From NCBI GenBank assembly GCA_965261795.1, contig OZ253476.1, positions 1,860,001-1,924,000 of the forward strand: a stretch of 64,000 bases of DNA, read 5' to 3'. The translations under genes were made by a program, and so were the position numbers. Shown in pieces: positions 45,425-54,236 of this stretch. The notes beneath the pieces were generated by a model. That model made no database searches, was not told the origin of the DNA, and was given only the letters and a program-made list of their open reading frames with translations. Each line of letters begins with the position of its first letter. The stretch's first letter is position 1. Source of the stretch: CBDCFV01 sp965261795. Lineage in GTDB: Bacteria > Chloroflexota > Dehalococcoidia > Lucifugimonadales > UBA3495.

Positions 45425-46138
45425 TTGCCTGCAATTTTTTTGTCGGTGGTAATCCCGGTGTACAACGAGGAGGCCCGCATCCGCGGCACGTTGGACCGTA
45501 TCGTGTCGTTCCTGCTGGAGTGGGGCCGCCCTTGGGAGATCATTGTAGCGGACGACGGTAGCACCGACGGTTCTGGCCGGATAATCGATGAATTTACTGC
45601 CCTTTACTCCAACGTCCGTTTGCTGAAGTTGCCCCACCGCGGCAAAGGATCGGCGGTAAAGAACGGTATGCTGGGCGCCCAAGGGGAATACCGGCTCCTG
45701 TGCGATGCCGATCTTTCCGTTCCCATAGAGCAGGTGGAAAGGCTCCTGCCTCCCCAAACTGAAGGTGCGGATATCGCCATCGGGTCCAGGGAAGCCCCAG
45801 GCGCTCGCCGCATCGGCGAGCCCGATAGGCGTCATATCATGGGCAGGGCTTATAACATGCTCGTAAGGTTTTTGGCCGTCCCGGGAGTGCACGACACCCA
45901 ATGCGGGTTCAAGTGTTTCCGCGGCGTGGTAGCGCCCCAATTGTTCCAAGGTCAAACCGTGGACGGCTTTAGCTTCGACGTGGAGACGTTGCTGCGGGCA
46001 CGCCGCGCGGGGATGGCCTTGAAAGAGGTTGGCGTAGACTGGCACTACCGGGAACACAGCAAGGTAAGGCCCCTGCGGGACAGTTTGGCCATGAGTTGCG
46101 ACCTTCTGAGGATATGTTGGCGGTACCGGCGTGGATGA
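45425..46138 (+). CDS. Family 2 glycosyltransferase, dolichyl/undecaprenyl-phosphate type
   Basis: This 237-residue protein has LSVVIPVYNEEARIRGTL, IIVADDGSTDGSG (DxD-like donor site) and LLCDADLSVPIEQV (Asp-rich metal site). HDTQCGFKCFRG and FSFDVETLLRARR are typical of dolichyl-phosphate beta-glucosyltransferase-like members. It would transfer a sugar from UDP- or GDP-sugar to a lipid-phosphate carrier at the membrane; a transmembrane anchor is not evident. The start is TTG at 45425. The downstream gap is 325 bp. Confidence 0.9.
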   Translation: MPAIFLSVVIPVYNEEARIRGTLDRIVSFLLEWGRPWEIIVADDGSTDGSGRIIDEFTALYSNVRLLKLPHRGKGSAVKNGMLGAQGEYRLLCDADLSVPIEQVERLLPPQTEGADIAIGSREAPGARRIGEPDRRHIMGRAYNMLVRFLAVPGVHDTQCGFKCFRGVVAPQLFQGQTVDGFSFDVETLLRARRAGMALKEVGVDWHYREHSKVRPLRDSLAMSCDLLRICWRYRRG

Positions 46139-46463
46139 ACCGAAGGAGGTCTTTGACGTAATCCCAGGGAGGGTTCGGGAACAGGCTCGCTAAAATCTCT
46201 TGCAAAGTCGGGTTGAACGTACTTGATGATACTCAATGCTCATGATATAACGTCAACTTCAAGATGAATCTTGCCTCCACGCGACTACCGATGCGATTGA
46301 GTCCGGCCGGGATTGGCCACAGAACGACTTCGTAAAGGCTTGACCAACAACTCGGTGATAGTTTAACTACATAACAACAGGCATTATTCCAGTCTTTATC
46401 TAGGACAGCCGTCAGGCCGTCCTGGCAGCCTTATATCCGTACTTTTGATTTGTTGAAGAAGGG
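46139..46463. other. Intergenic region, no gene recognised
   Basis: No supported ORF. The minus strand around 46150-46205 reads EILASLFPNPPWDYVKDLL, protein-like text without a start or family, possibly a gene relic. The TPR-gene promoter should lie in the right part, where AT content rises (about 46330-46400). Confidence 0.35.
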
Positions 46464-47255
46464 GTGGACATCGAGGTGATTAGTTCAATTAACACTTCCA
46501 GACTGAAGCGTGACTTGAGCCGGGATGCAATCGCATTTGCCTTGGAAGGCGAGTGGGAGCGTGCATCCGAGGTCAACCGCGCTCTGCTGGAGTTATCCGA
46601 GAACGACGTAGAGGCAATGAACCGCTTGAGCAAGGCGCTGATCGAGTTGGGCAGGTACAGCGAGGCCAGGGAAGTTTTAGGTCGGGTCACCGAGCTGGCT
46701 CCTTACAACAACATCGCAAAGAAGAACCTTGGCAGGTTGGAACACTTGGAAACCCGACCGGCATCCGCTATACAAGGTCGCAAAATGGGAGGCGCTCCCA
46801 GGCTCTTCATAGAAGAAAGCGGCAAGTCCGGCACGACCCTGTTGAGAAAATCGGCTACTGGGCAGACGGCAGCAAGAATCGCGCCCGGTGACCCCGTCAC
46901 GCTTGCGATTGAGCACGAGGCGATCAACGTTTACACCAGGGACGGCGACTACCTTGGGCAGATTGAACCCAAGTTGGGGACTAGGCTCCTCCGGCTCATG
47001 CGAGGGGGAAATCGGTACGAAGCAGCGATCATCGGTGTGAGCCAACAGGGCATCTCGATTATCATCCGAGAGGTCTACCGGCACCGGACTTTGCAGAAGG
47101 TGTACTCCTTCCCTACCAAGGCCAAGGACGAACACCGGATATACCTGAACGAGAGTCTGGCCAGGTACACTAGGGATGAAGACCTTGATGAAGAAGATGA
47201 GGACGGGGGAATCGTAGAGGACGAATTGGAGTCCGCCTGGACTGAGAACGAATAG
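46464..47255 (+). CDS. TPR-repeat protein with acidic tail
   Basis: This 263-residue protein has an N-terminal pair of TPR-like helices (IAFALEGEWERASEVNRALLEL; AMNRLSKALIELGRYSEAREVLGRVTELAP). The middle domain includes AINVYTRDGDYLGQIEPKLGTRLLRLMRGGNRYEAAI, a small beta-fold that resembles HIRAN-like or SH3-like text. A very acidic tail (DEDLDEEDEDGG) ends it. I recall similar uncharacterised proteins in Chloroflexota. The GTG start at 46464 follows GAAGAAGGG; GTG 46476 is an alternative. Function unknown; TPRs suggest protein binding. Confidence 0.75.
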   Translation: MDIEVISSINTSRLKRDLSRDAIAFALEGEWERASEVNRALLELSENDVEAMNRLSKALIELGRYSEAREVLGRVTELAPYNNIAKKNLGRLEHLETRPASAIQGRKMGGAPRLFIEESGKSGTTLLRKSATGQTAARIAPGDPVTLAIEHEAINVYTRDGDYLGQIEPKLGTRLLRLMRGGNRYEAAIIGVSQQGISIIIREVYRHRTLQKVYSFPTKAKDEHRIYLNESLARYTRDEDLDEEDEDGGIVEDELESAWTENE

Positions 47256-47314
47256 GCTTTCGTTGCCCGGTCCTCCATCCTCACATCCCGCAGTAGATGC
47301 GCATGGATACGCGT

Positions 47315-47346
47315 GGCAACCGCTCTCCCCAGCAGCGGCGGTTGCC
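47315..47346 (+). terminator. Hairpin after the TPR gene
   Basis: GGCAACCGC and GCGGTTGCC pair perfectly (9 bp) around a 14-base loop, 60 bases after the stop. The T-run is missing, so termination may be factor-dependent. Confidence 0.5.
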
Positions 47347-47355
47347 TATGCGCTA

Positions 47356-47384
47356 TTGACATAGCCCCACGCCTACGCTATCTT
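47356..47384 (+). promoter_or_regulatory. Likely glmS promoter
   Basis: TTGACA (47356-47361), a 17-base spacer and TATCTT (47379-47384) form a good sigma70-type promoter, leaving a leader of about 280 bases before glmS. I looked for glmS-ribozyme core sequences in the leader and did not recognise them. Confidence 0.55.
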
Positions 47385-47669
47385 ACCTCTGGCCCTTCAC
47401 ACCATTCGTAGCGCAGGTAACTGCCAAGCCAACGATATGCGGCGGGCTTGGCTGCGAAATATAACCCCCACCTGAATCCCTTGACATAGCCCATGACCGA
47501 CAAGCCGGTGGACGCTCAAGAGCCGCTATCTTGCCGGTGTTCAGCACCTCCTTCGAAGTTGATACGCGAGTTCCCATAACCCCATCAAGACCGCCTGTGC
47601 CGGAGTGTGTTGGTTGCCAGGCTGTCGAGTCCTGTCCGAGAGATAGGACGACCATACGAGGTGATTAGT

Positions 47670-49511
47670 TTGTGCGGTATCGCTGGATACTGCGGGCATG
47701 ATCCGGCTCTTCCTCACGTAGTAGAAATGCTGGGGCGGCTTGAGTATCGAGGCTATGACAGCGCCGGTCTGGCCGTGGTTGAACCAGGGCGCCCACTGTA
47801 CATCCGGAAGGACGCCGGGAAGCTTGGCGTCGTGACGCAACAATGCTGGCCAGAGTCAAAGGGCACCTTGGGCATCGGCCACACTCGATGGGCTACACAT
47901 GGCAAACCCACCATGGAGAACTCTCACCCCCACACCGACTGCACCCAGAACGTGGCCGTATGCCACAACGGCATAGTTGAGAACCATGGAGCACTGCGGC
48001 AGCGCCTCATGGAATCGGGTCATGTGTTCCGTTCCCAGACTGACACCGAGGTTATTCCCCACTTGGTGGAAGAGGAACTCGCCGCCGGTGCGTCTTTCGA
48101 GGATGCCGTGAGGTCTGCGGTGGGCCAGATAACCGGCGCTCATGCCATTGTCGCGGTGGACACCCGCAACCCGGATGAAATCATTGGCGTGCGCATAGGC
48201 CATGCCGGGGGCTTGGTAGTGGGTTACGGCGACGACGCTATGTATTTGGCCAGCGACCTTCCAGCCCTGATGGGTCATGCCAAGTCGGTGGTGTACCTGA
48301 ACGACCGCGAGATGGCGGTGGTGAGCCGGAATAAAACCCGGTTCAAGACCGTTGACGGATTGGAGGTCAAGAGGAAGCATCAGAAAGTAATCGGGACCGC
48401 TTGTAGCCCCACCAACGGAAAGTTTCCCCACTTCATGCTCAAAGAGATCATGGAGCAGCCCCAGTCCCTGCACAACGCTCTCCGAGGGAGGGTAGACGTC
48501 AAGCAACAGACCGTTGAATTATCGGGGTTCCCCTTCTCCCGAGAGCGGGTGTCCCAGTTCAAGCGAGTCGTTCTGCTGGGCATGGGTACCAGCTACCACG
48601 CAGCAATGGCGGGCAGATACATGATGGAAACCGTAGCCCGCATTCCCTGCCAAGTGGAAAACGCCTCCGAATTCCGGTATATGGACCCAGTGGTTGACTC
48701 GGACACTCTCATCGTGGCGGTAACCCAGTCTGGGGAGACCGTGGACAGCTTGGCCGCGTTAGAGAGTTTGGGCGCCAAAGGGGCCCCGTTAATCGTAATC
48801 TGCAACGTGCCGGGATCGGAAGCCACCCGGGTGGCGGATTACACCATGTCCATCAACGCGGGGCCTGAGATCGGCGTGGCCAGCACGAAGACCGCCACCG
48901 GGTCAATGCTCTGCTTGTACTTGCTGTCCATCTACCTCGGCCAGACCAGGGGCACACTGCCGATCTCCAAGAGGCGGCTGCTGCTGAACGAGGTAATGCA
49001 CCTTCCCAACCTCGTAGGCCAAGCGTTGCAGACCGGCGAGCATATACGAGAAGTAGCCCGGCGTTTCACTTTCGTTTCAAACGTTCTGGTGATGGGCCGG
49101 GGAATCAGCACTCCAACGGCGTTGGAAGGAGCGCTGAAAATCAAAGAGATCAGTTACATTCACGCCGAGGGATATGCCGCTGGAGAGATGAAGCACGGGC
49201 CTATTGCCTTGATTGATCGACACACCATCACCGTGGCGGTCGCCTTGAAAGACCAGATGTACCAGAAGATGCTCGGCAACGTGTCAGAGGTCAGGGCGCG
49301 AGAAGGGAAGGTTGTGGCCTTGGCCACCAAGGGCGATGATGTTCTCGTTCACGACGCTGCCGACATCATCGAAATTCCCCCCGTGCCATACCTTCTGTCG
49401 CCCATCGTTGCCGCCGTGCCGCTGCAACTGCTGGCTTATGAGATAGCCGTGGCCCGCGGGAATCCCGTGGACATGCCGCGAAACCTTGCCAAAACCGTCA
49501 CCGTTGAGTAG
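47670..49511 (+). CDS. glmS: Glucosamine-6-phosphate synthase (isomerizing)
   Basis: This 613-residue enzyme makes glucosamine-6-phosphate from fructose-6-phosphate and glutamine. I place the start at TTG 47670 so that Cys follows Met (MCGIAGYCG), because this Cys is the N-terminal glutaminase nucleophile. An upstream ATG-like frame would block its exposure. GHTRWATHG and CHNGIVEN are glutaminase motifs. Two SIS domains follow (LGMGTSYHAAM; VTQSGETVDSLAAL; EGALKIKEISYIHAEGYAAGEMKHGP), with the VE C-terminal end (KTVTVE) typical of GlmS. The next gene overlaps by 26 bp. Confidence 0.96.
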   Translation: MCGIAGYCGHDPALPHVVEMLGRLEYRGYDSAGLAVVEPGRPLYIRKDAGKLGVVTQQCWPESKGTLGIGHTRWATHGKPTMENSHPHTDCTQNVAVCHNGIVENHGALRQRLMESGHVFRSQTDTEVIPHLVEEELAAGASFEDAVRSAVGQITGAHAIVAVDTRNPDEIIGVRIGHAGGLVVGYGDDAMYLASDLPALMGHAKSVVYLNDREMAVVSRNKTRFKTVDGLEVKRKHQKVIGTACSPTNGKFPHFMLKEIMEQPQSLHNALRGRVDVKQQTVELSGFPFSRERVSQFKRVVLLGMGTSYHAAMAGRYMMETVARIPCQVENASEFRYMDPVVDSDTLIVAVTQSGETVDSLAALESLGAKGAPLIVICNVPGSEATRVADYTMSINAGPEIGVASTKTATGSMLCLYLLSIYLGQTRGTLPISKRRLLLNEVMHLPNLVGQALQTGEHIREVARRFTFVSNVLVMGRGISTPTALEGALKIKEISYIHAEGYAAGEMKHGPIALIDRHTITVAVALKDQMYQKMLGNVSEVRAREGKVVALATKGDDVLVHDAADIIEIPPVPYLLSPIVAAVPLQLLAYEIAVARGNPVDMPRNLAKTVTVE

Positions 49512-51363
49512 CGGTCCAAGGGACCTGTCAGCAGACAGTCCCACCTCATCTCCCATCCCTCGACCTGCCATCGACCGGCTGCAAGGCACCGATGGCATCC
49601 GTCGCCGCGTAGCCCTTTCATTAAATGACGCCGTTAATAGCCTGTCCCCCTTGGAAGCCTATACCCAAGAGGGTCTCATCACCGAGCAATTCCTGGAGCA
49701 GTATACCTATGCCTATTGCTCCGGCCTGCCCGAAGAGTCGGAAGTAGTGATTGGATGGGACCCAAGGGACACCCAAGGGGCATTCACGTCAGCCGTTGTT
49801 TCAGGTGTCCGGAAGGCGGGATGCACCGCCATTGTGGTGGGCGTCTTTCCCACACCGGGGATAGCCTTGTACCACATCTGGCGGGGGGCCGCTGCATCCC
49901 TGGCGGTTACGGCAAGTCATAACCCTGCTGAATATAATGGGTTGAAGATTTTCCAGGGCCCGCAAGCAATGAAGATGTTTGCCGAAGAAGAGCGGGCGTT
50001 GACGAAACGGGTAATCGCCTTGGACTATGACAGCCAGGTTGAGCCGTTGGATCCCTTGGGCAATCGAATAGACGCTAGGGCAGAAGCGTTGGACATGATC
50101 AGCCGGTTCCACCTTGACCCACGCAACTCGTGGCTCGCCGAAGGGGATACCTTGGGTGACTTTCCGTTAATTGTGGATGCCGCCAACGGGGCCTATTCGG
50201 AAATGGCGGCCAACCTCTTGCGAAGGATTCACGGGGGCGATGTTGTGGAAGTAAACGCCGATGCCGCCTCCGGCCAAGTGAATTTCAGAGGCGGTGTAAC
50301 CGACCTGGAGGGAGTCACCGAAATCGGCCGGGCAGACCCGCATTTCAAGGACCACGTCGGAGTGCAGGCAGTCCTTGACCTGCGCGGCAAAGCGATGGTG
50401 TTCGACGCCGACGGAGACAGGTTCTTTCGCTTGGACTATGACCCCGAGGAGGACAAAGTCCTGGTGGGCGCCGGAGATAGAAACGCTTTACTCCAAGCGG
50501 CCTATCTCGCTAGAAACGACCAGTCCGGGAATCTCTTCGTCACCACCGTGGAGAGTGACCTGAACGCGTACCGCGCAGCGGAGGACATGGGGTTCAGGAC
50601 CATTCTGACCGGAGTCGGCGACATACGAATATTGCATCACGCCGTGGTCAATCCCCTCCGGTTCGCCATCGGCAGCGAGGAAAGCGGTCACACTATTACT
50701 CCCGGATGGCTTACCACTCGCGGGGGCGAAGACGTACGGGTATTCGTAAGCAATGGACTCAAAAGCGCCATCAACACCTTCGTCGCGTCAAGGGGCAAGA
50801 CCCCCAAGGAAATACACCAGCCGTTCCGCTCCGGGTTCAAACGGAACTCCGTCGTCTACCACGTCCGTAAGGAGCTCTTCTATAGCGGCAGCGAGGTCTA
50901 TAAAGGCGTTGAACGGTTGATTGCCTCCGAAGTCCATTTCGTACAAGTTGAGGAGGTTGCCTTCGACGATGAGCCGGACTTGTTGTACTTGGCCGTGCGG
51001 GACGCCGCGGGGCGTCAAAACGCGGCGGTCTTCGTTCGGAACTCCGGCACGGAGGACAGGACCGTAATATCCGTTCGAGGGAGGCTCGAAGACTCGAAAG
51101 CCCTCACGTCCATCGGAATTTTAGCGGCAGGGTACATCGCCGGTTCTATGAAGGACCGTACACATCCAATGGCCCTGGCAGAGCAGGAGGTTCTTGCAAC
51201 CTTGAAAGAAGGGCCGAGGCTATTCGAGGACTGTTCGGTGAATGAGGAATTCGACAAAGAACGTCTATTCAGAGAAATGGTCTCTCACGGCCTGATCACT
51301 CAGACCAAGCTTTTGGAATTTCAGACCACTCCCCTGGGATTGAAAATGCTGGAGGTGTGGTGA
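49486..51363 (+). CDS. Phosphohexomutase (phosphoglucosamine/phosphomannomutase-like) with long C-terminus
   Basis: This 625-residue protein has LQGTDGIRRR at its N-terminus, VTASHNPAEYNG (phosphoserine loop), VFDADGDRFFRLD (metal loop), and GSEESGHTI (sugar-binding loop), then FVRNSGTEDRT (phosphate-binding loop). Because glmS precedes it, a GlmM-type role (GlcN-6-P to GlcN-1-P) is attractive. However, it is about 170 residues longer than GlmM, with large inserts and a C-terminal helical extension (EQEVLATLKEGPRLFEDCSVNEEFDKERLF...LKMLEVW) that looks like a small winged helix. The TTG start lies inside the end of glmS. Confidence 0.85.
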   Translation: MPKPSPLSSGPRDLSADSPTSSPIPRPAIDRLQGTDGIRRRVALSLNDAVNSLSPLEAYTQEGLITEQFLEQYTYAYCSGLPEESEVVIGWDPRDTQGAFTSAVVSGVRKAGCTAIVVGVFPTPGIALYHIWRGAAASLAVTASHNPAEYNGLKIFQGPQAMKMFAEEERALTKRVIALDYDSQVEPLDPLGNRIDARAEALDMISRFHLDPRNSWLAEGDTLGDFPLIVDAANGAYSEMAANLLRRIHGGDVVEVNADAASGQVNFRGGVTDLEGVTEIGRADPHFKDHVGVQAVLDLRGKAMVFDADGDRFFRLDYDPEEDKVLVGAGDRNALLQAAYLARNDQSGNLFVTTVESDLNAYRAAEDMGFRTILTGVGDIRILHHAVVNPLRFAIGSEESGHTITPGWLTTRGGEDVRVFVSNGLKSAINTFVASRGKTPKEIHQPFRSGFKRNSVVYHVRKELFYSGSEVYKGVERLIASEVHFVQVEEVAFDDEPDLLYLAVRDAAGRQNAAVFVRNSGTEDRTVISVRGRLEDSKALTSIGILAAGYIAGSMKDRTHPMALAEQEVLATLKEGPRLFEDCSVNEEFDKERLFREMVSHGLITQTKLLEFQTTPLGLKMLEVW

Positions 51364-51548
51364 CGGGTCTCAGTGGCGACGGAAAGGCTAGGGAGCCTGA
51401 ACAGCTTGCTTGGGGCAGTACACAGACTTCCGATCAATAGCGGGGTGGGGCTTGCTTTGGTTAGAAGATTATAGCGGAAAGTAGATGCGTACCCGTTCCT
51501 TGACATCCTGTTACCGGGATAGTAATTTGCATTATATCCCACTCTCAT

Positions 51549-51721
51549 GTGATATGCCTGCCAAGCAGACTTTTGCGCGACATACCTGAAAGAGGCACTG
51601 CGACTTGGGCAGTCTATTGCGCGATCTTCTATACTTGTTTCATCGGGTCGGTATTGTTCGCTTGGCTCTACCTTGGCGCTTGGACCAAAGACAGATGGAT
51701 GTTCACGCTGGCAAATGTAGC
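51549..51721 (+). pseudogene. Small membrane-protein gene, 5' part, cut by IS630
   Basis: The frame from GTG 51549 reads ATWAVYCAIFYTCFIGSVLFAWLYLGAWTKDRW..., one or two membrane helices, up to the IS630 edge at 51722. The right side of the element begins with sequence whose frame (from 52863) leads into ALFVAISWEGGRALVLF. Removing the element and one TA does not rejoin the two frames directly; a nearby small indel must also exist, or they were two genes. Confidence 0.45.
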
Positions 51722-52815
51722 TAGTGTCCTGTATCTAAAGTGCGTCGGCAAAAGCGGGCCACGCTGGCCAGGATTTGGTCAGCGGTCTTGGTCCAGACAA
51801 AGGGCTTGGGGTCTTCGTTGGTGACGTCCAGGTAACGGTAGATGGCAGCCTCCAGTTCACCGCTGCTCTGATGCACTCCACGGCGCAACTGCTTTTCGGT
51901 GAGCAGCCCAAACCAGCGTTCCACCAGGTTCAGCCAGGAGGCGCTGGTGGGCGTGAAGTGGATATGGAAGCGGGGCCGTTTGGCGAACCAGTTCCGGATC
52001 AGCGCCGTCTTGTGGGTGGCGTAGTTGTCCGCAATCAGGTGCACGTCCAACCCGGCGGGCACCTCGGACTCGATGGCATCGAGGAACTTGCGGAACTCCA
52101 CGGCCCGGTGGCGGCGGTGGCACTGGCCAATCACCTTGCCGGTCCTGGCGTCCAAAGCGGCGAAGAGGGACGTGGTGCCGTGGCGCACGTAATCATGGGT
52201 GCGCCGCTCCACCTGGCCCGGGCGCAGGGGCAACAGCGGCCTGGTGCGGTCCAAGGCCTGAATCTGGGACTTCTCGTCCACGCACAAGACCAACGCCCGG
52301 TCCGGTGGATCAAGGTAGAGGCCCACAATGTCCCGCACCTTTTCGATGAAGAAGGGGTCCGCCGACAGCTTGAAGGTTTCGGTGCGGTGAGGTTGCAGTG
52401 CGAAGGCGCGCCAGATGCGGCTGACCGTGGTGTGGCTCAGACCGGAACGCTGGGCCATGGACCGGGTGCTCCAGTGCGTGGCGTCCTTGGGTGTGGACTC
52501 CAGCGTCAGCGTAATCACCCGTTCCACGTCTTCATCAGTAACCGCTCGCGGTCGGCCGCTGCGGGGCTCGTCCGACAGGCCGTCCAATCGCCGTTCCAAG
52601 AACCGGGAACGCCACTTCCCCACCGTTTCGTCGGACACCTCCAAGTCGGCAGCCACTGCGATGTTGCTGCGGCCTTCGGCGCAGGCCAGAATCATTCTGG
52701 CCCGCAGCGCCAGGCTCTGGGCCGTCTTGGGGCGACGAACCCACCGTTCCAGCGTTTCCCTTTCGGTGTCGTCCAATATCAGCGGCGGCATTGGCCTTCC
52801 GATCGCCATGATCAT
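51721..52815 (-). CDS. IS630-family transposase
   Basis: This protein of about 364 residues is a DDE transposase. The N-terminus has helix-turn-helix parts (NIAVAADLEVSDETVGKWRSRFLERR and SGLSHTTVSRIWRAF). The catalytic residues lie in LVLCVDEKSQIQALDRT (Asp), HLIADNYATHK (Asp) and SWLNLVERWF (Glu). It appears intact. I choose ATG 52815, preceded by AGGAGAGGG; the frame extends to the element's right edge. The stop codon overlaps the left TA. Confidence 0.92.
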   Translation of the reverse strand: MIMAIGRPMPPLILDDTERETLERWVRRPKTAQSLALRARMILACAEGRSNIAVAADLEVSDETVGKWRSRFLERRLDGLSDEPRSGRPRAVTDEDVERVITLTLESTPKDATHWSTRSMAQRSGLSHTTVSRIWRAFALQPHRTETFKLSADPFFIEKVRDIVGLYLDPPDRALVLCVDEKSQIQALDRTRPLLPLRPGQVERRTHDYVRHGTTSLFAALDARTGKVIGQCHRRHRAVEFRKFLDAIESEVPAGLDVHLIADNYATHKTALIRNWFAKRPRFHIHFTPTSASWLNLVERWFGLLTEKQLRRGVHQSSGELEAAIYRYLDVTNEDPKPFVWTKTADQILASVARFCRRTLDTGH

Positions 52816-52862
52816 CCCTCTCCTGAGTCGGTGATCGAAAGAATACCTCATTGCGAACACTA
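51722..52862. mobile_element. IS630-family insertion sequence
   Basis: TA dinucleotides bound the element at 51722-51723 and 52861-52862. Ends read GTGTCCTG on the left and (inverted) GTGTTCGC on the right, a short imperfect terminal repeat. The single ORF inside encodes the DDE transposase. TA target duplication is the hallmark of IS630. Confidence 0.8.
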
Positions 52863-53139
52863 TTACTACTAACTTCAGTTACACCACACTAGCGGGTCCG
52901 TGGGTATAGCCTTATTTGTGGCAATATCGTGGGAAGGAGGAAGGGCCTTGGTATTATTCGCTCCCAGGATAAAAGAAAAATTGAGGGCAGAGGGAAAGGC
53001 CCAAGCCGAGGCTGAGGCCGCTGAAAAGTGGGAGTTGGCGCGACAAGTGGTGGAGCAGGCGACCGGCAAAGACTTGGATGAACTGATGAAGTCCAGCGGA
53101 GTCAGCCGTAATCCGCGGACATCGTGGGATACCACGTAG
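52863..53139 (+). pseudogene. Membrane/coiled-coil protein gene, 3' part beyond IS630
   Basis: The open frame contains GIALFVAISWEGGRALVLFAPRIKEKLRAEG, a membrane helix followed by an Ala/Glu-rich coiled coil (KAQAEAEAAEKWELARQVVEQ). It resembles the C-terminal half of small membrane proteins seen in related genomes. GTG 52900 could allow independent translation of 79 residues. Probably the 3' remainder of the gene split at 51722. Confidence 0.45.
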
Positions 53140-53214
53140 ACCGACCCCATGGGTTCCACCTTCGCCAGCATCGCGGGTGGTGGGGCGCCGGAATAGCGAG
53201 TGGACGCCCTTACG

Positions 53215-53454
53215 TCAACCCGGAGCGGCTTCGCGGATAAGCTCTGCAAGCCTCGCTTGTTCCGCTGGTATCTCCGCCGGTTGCACTGGGATAGGCAGGG
53301 CGTTTAACGCCTCGACCACAATGCTCTCCAGCACTGACCGCTCCTGGTCTGACAGGCCCCAACGCTGGCTCACGTCGTCGGCGCCGTAAAGAACAGCTTG
53401 GCGAAACCCGTAATCAGCTACCGCGCGGTCGGATATTTCTATTACCTTTTCCAT
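53215..53454 (-). CDS. Small leader-like protein downstream of an SDR gene
   Basis: This 79-residue protein (ATG 53454) reads MEKVIEISDRAVADYGFRQAVLYGADDV, then WGLSDQERSVLESIVVEAL. The pattern FRQAVLYGADDV...GLSDQE resembles the conserved helical segment of LigA-like, NHLP and Franean1_4349-type small proteins, some of which are RiPP leaders. There is no Cys, Ser/Thr-rich or Gly-rich core after it, only a Pro-rich linker and a helix, so a carrier or small-subunit role is as likely. GGGGGG precedes the ATG. It starts 17 bases after the SDR stop. Confidence 0.6.
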   Translation of the reverse strand: MEKVIEISDRAVADYGFRQAVLYGADDVSQRWGLSDQERSVLESIVVEALNALPIPVQPAEIPAEQARLAELIREAAPG

Positions 53455-53471
53455 ATCGGCCCCCCCGCGTA

Positions 53472-54236
53472 CTAATCGGCTGTCGCCCACGCGCCGCCGT
53501 CGATAATGTAAGTGCTGCCGCTGACGTAGGACGCTTCGTCGGACGCCAGCCAACTTATCAGGTTGGCTATCTCTTCCGGGCGGCCTACCCTGGTCATGGG
53601 ATGTTCAGCGTTCCGTTCCTGGAACACCTCCCTGCTGGCGGTGCTGCCCCGCATTTGAGGGGTGTCCACTCCACCCGGAGCGATGCAATTTACCCGGATG
53701 CCCTGATGGGTATACTGGGCCGCAGCTACCTTGGAAAGGTGAATGACACCGGCTTTGCTTACCGCGTAGGGCACCGAGTATGCAATGCCCCTCACTCCCG
53801 ACATGGACGAGATGTTGACGATAGAGCCGCCGCCGTGCTCAAGCATCGCCGGGATGGCGTACTTGCAACAATAGAACAACCCTTTGAGGTTGGTGTTCAT
53901 GGTCAGGTCCCAATCAATATCGTCCACCTCGATGAGAGGAGGCGTCCGTATCAGGATTCCCGCGCCATTGACCAGAACATCAAGCCTGCCAAAGCGGGAA
54001 ACCGTTTCCGCCACCATACGCTCCACTTGATCAGACCGGGACACATCCACAACGGACACTGCGGAGTTGTCGTCGGTGCCTTCCATCAACCCACGGGTCT
54101 CCTCTGCTCCGGCTTGGTTACGATCGGCGACAACCACCTTCGCACCTTCTTGCAGAAGGCGGTAGCAAGTGGCCCGGCCGATGCCCGAACTGCCTCCGGT
54201 CACTATGGCTACTTTGTTTTCCATCCTGCCAACCAA
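53472..54236 (-). CDS. Short-chain dehydrogenase/reductase
   Basis: This 254-residue SDR has VTGGSSGIGRA (TGxxxGIG), VADRNQ after beta-2, NGAGILIR, the catalytic Ser in NISSMSGV, YAVSK (Tyr and Lys) and IAPGGVDTP. It is the classical type using NAD(P)H; substrate unknown. TTG 54236 has AAGGAGG 5 bases upstream, whereas ATG 54224 is 17 bases away, so the TTG is favoured. It is followed on the same strand by a small leader-like protein gene. Confidence 0.92.
   Translation of the reverse strand: MVGRMENKVAIVTGGSSGIGRATCYRLLQEGAKVVVADRNQAGAEETRGLMEGTDDNSAVSVVDVSRSDQVERMVAETVSRFGRLDVLVNGAGILIRTPPLIEVDDIDWDLTMNTNLKGLFYCCKYAIPAMLEHGGGSIVNISSMSGVRGIAYSVPYAVSKAGVIHLSKVAAAQYTHQGIRVNCIAPGGVDTPQMRGSTASREVFQERNAEHPMTRVGRPEEIANLISWLASDEASYVSGSTYIIDGGAWATAD

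Noticed and set aside
47385..47669. glmS ribozyme in the glmS leader
   Set aside because: The conserved core segments of the ribozyme could not be found; only scattered short resemblances exist.
51775..52872. Plus-strand frame opposite the IS630 transposase
   Set aside because: The DDE residues and helix-turn-helix text are on the minus strand; the opposite frame is a shadow.
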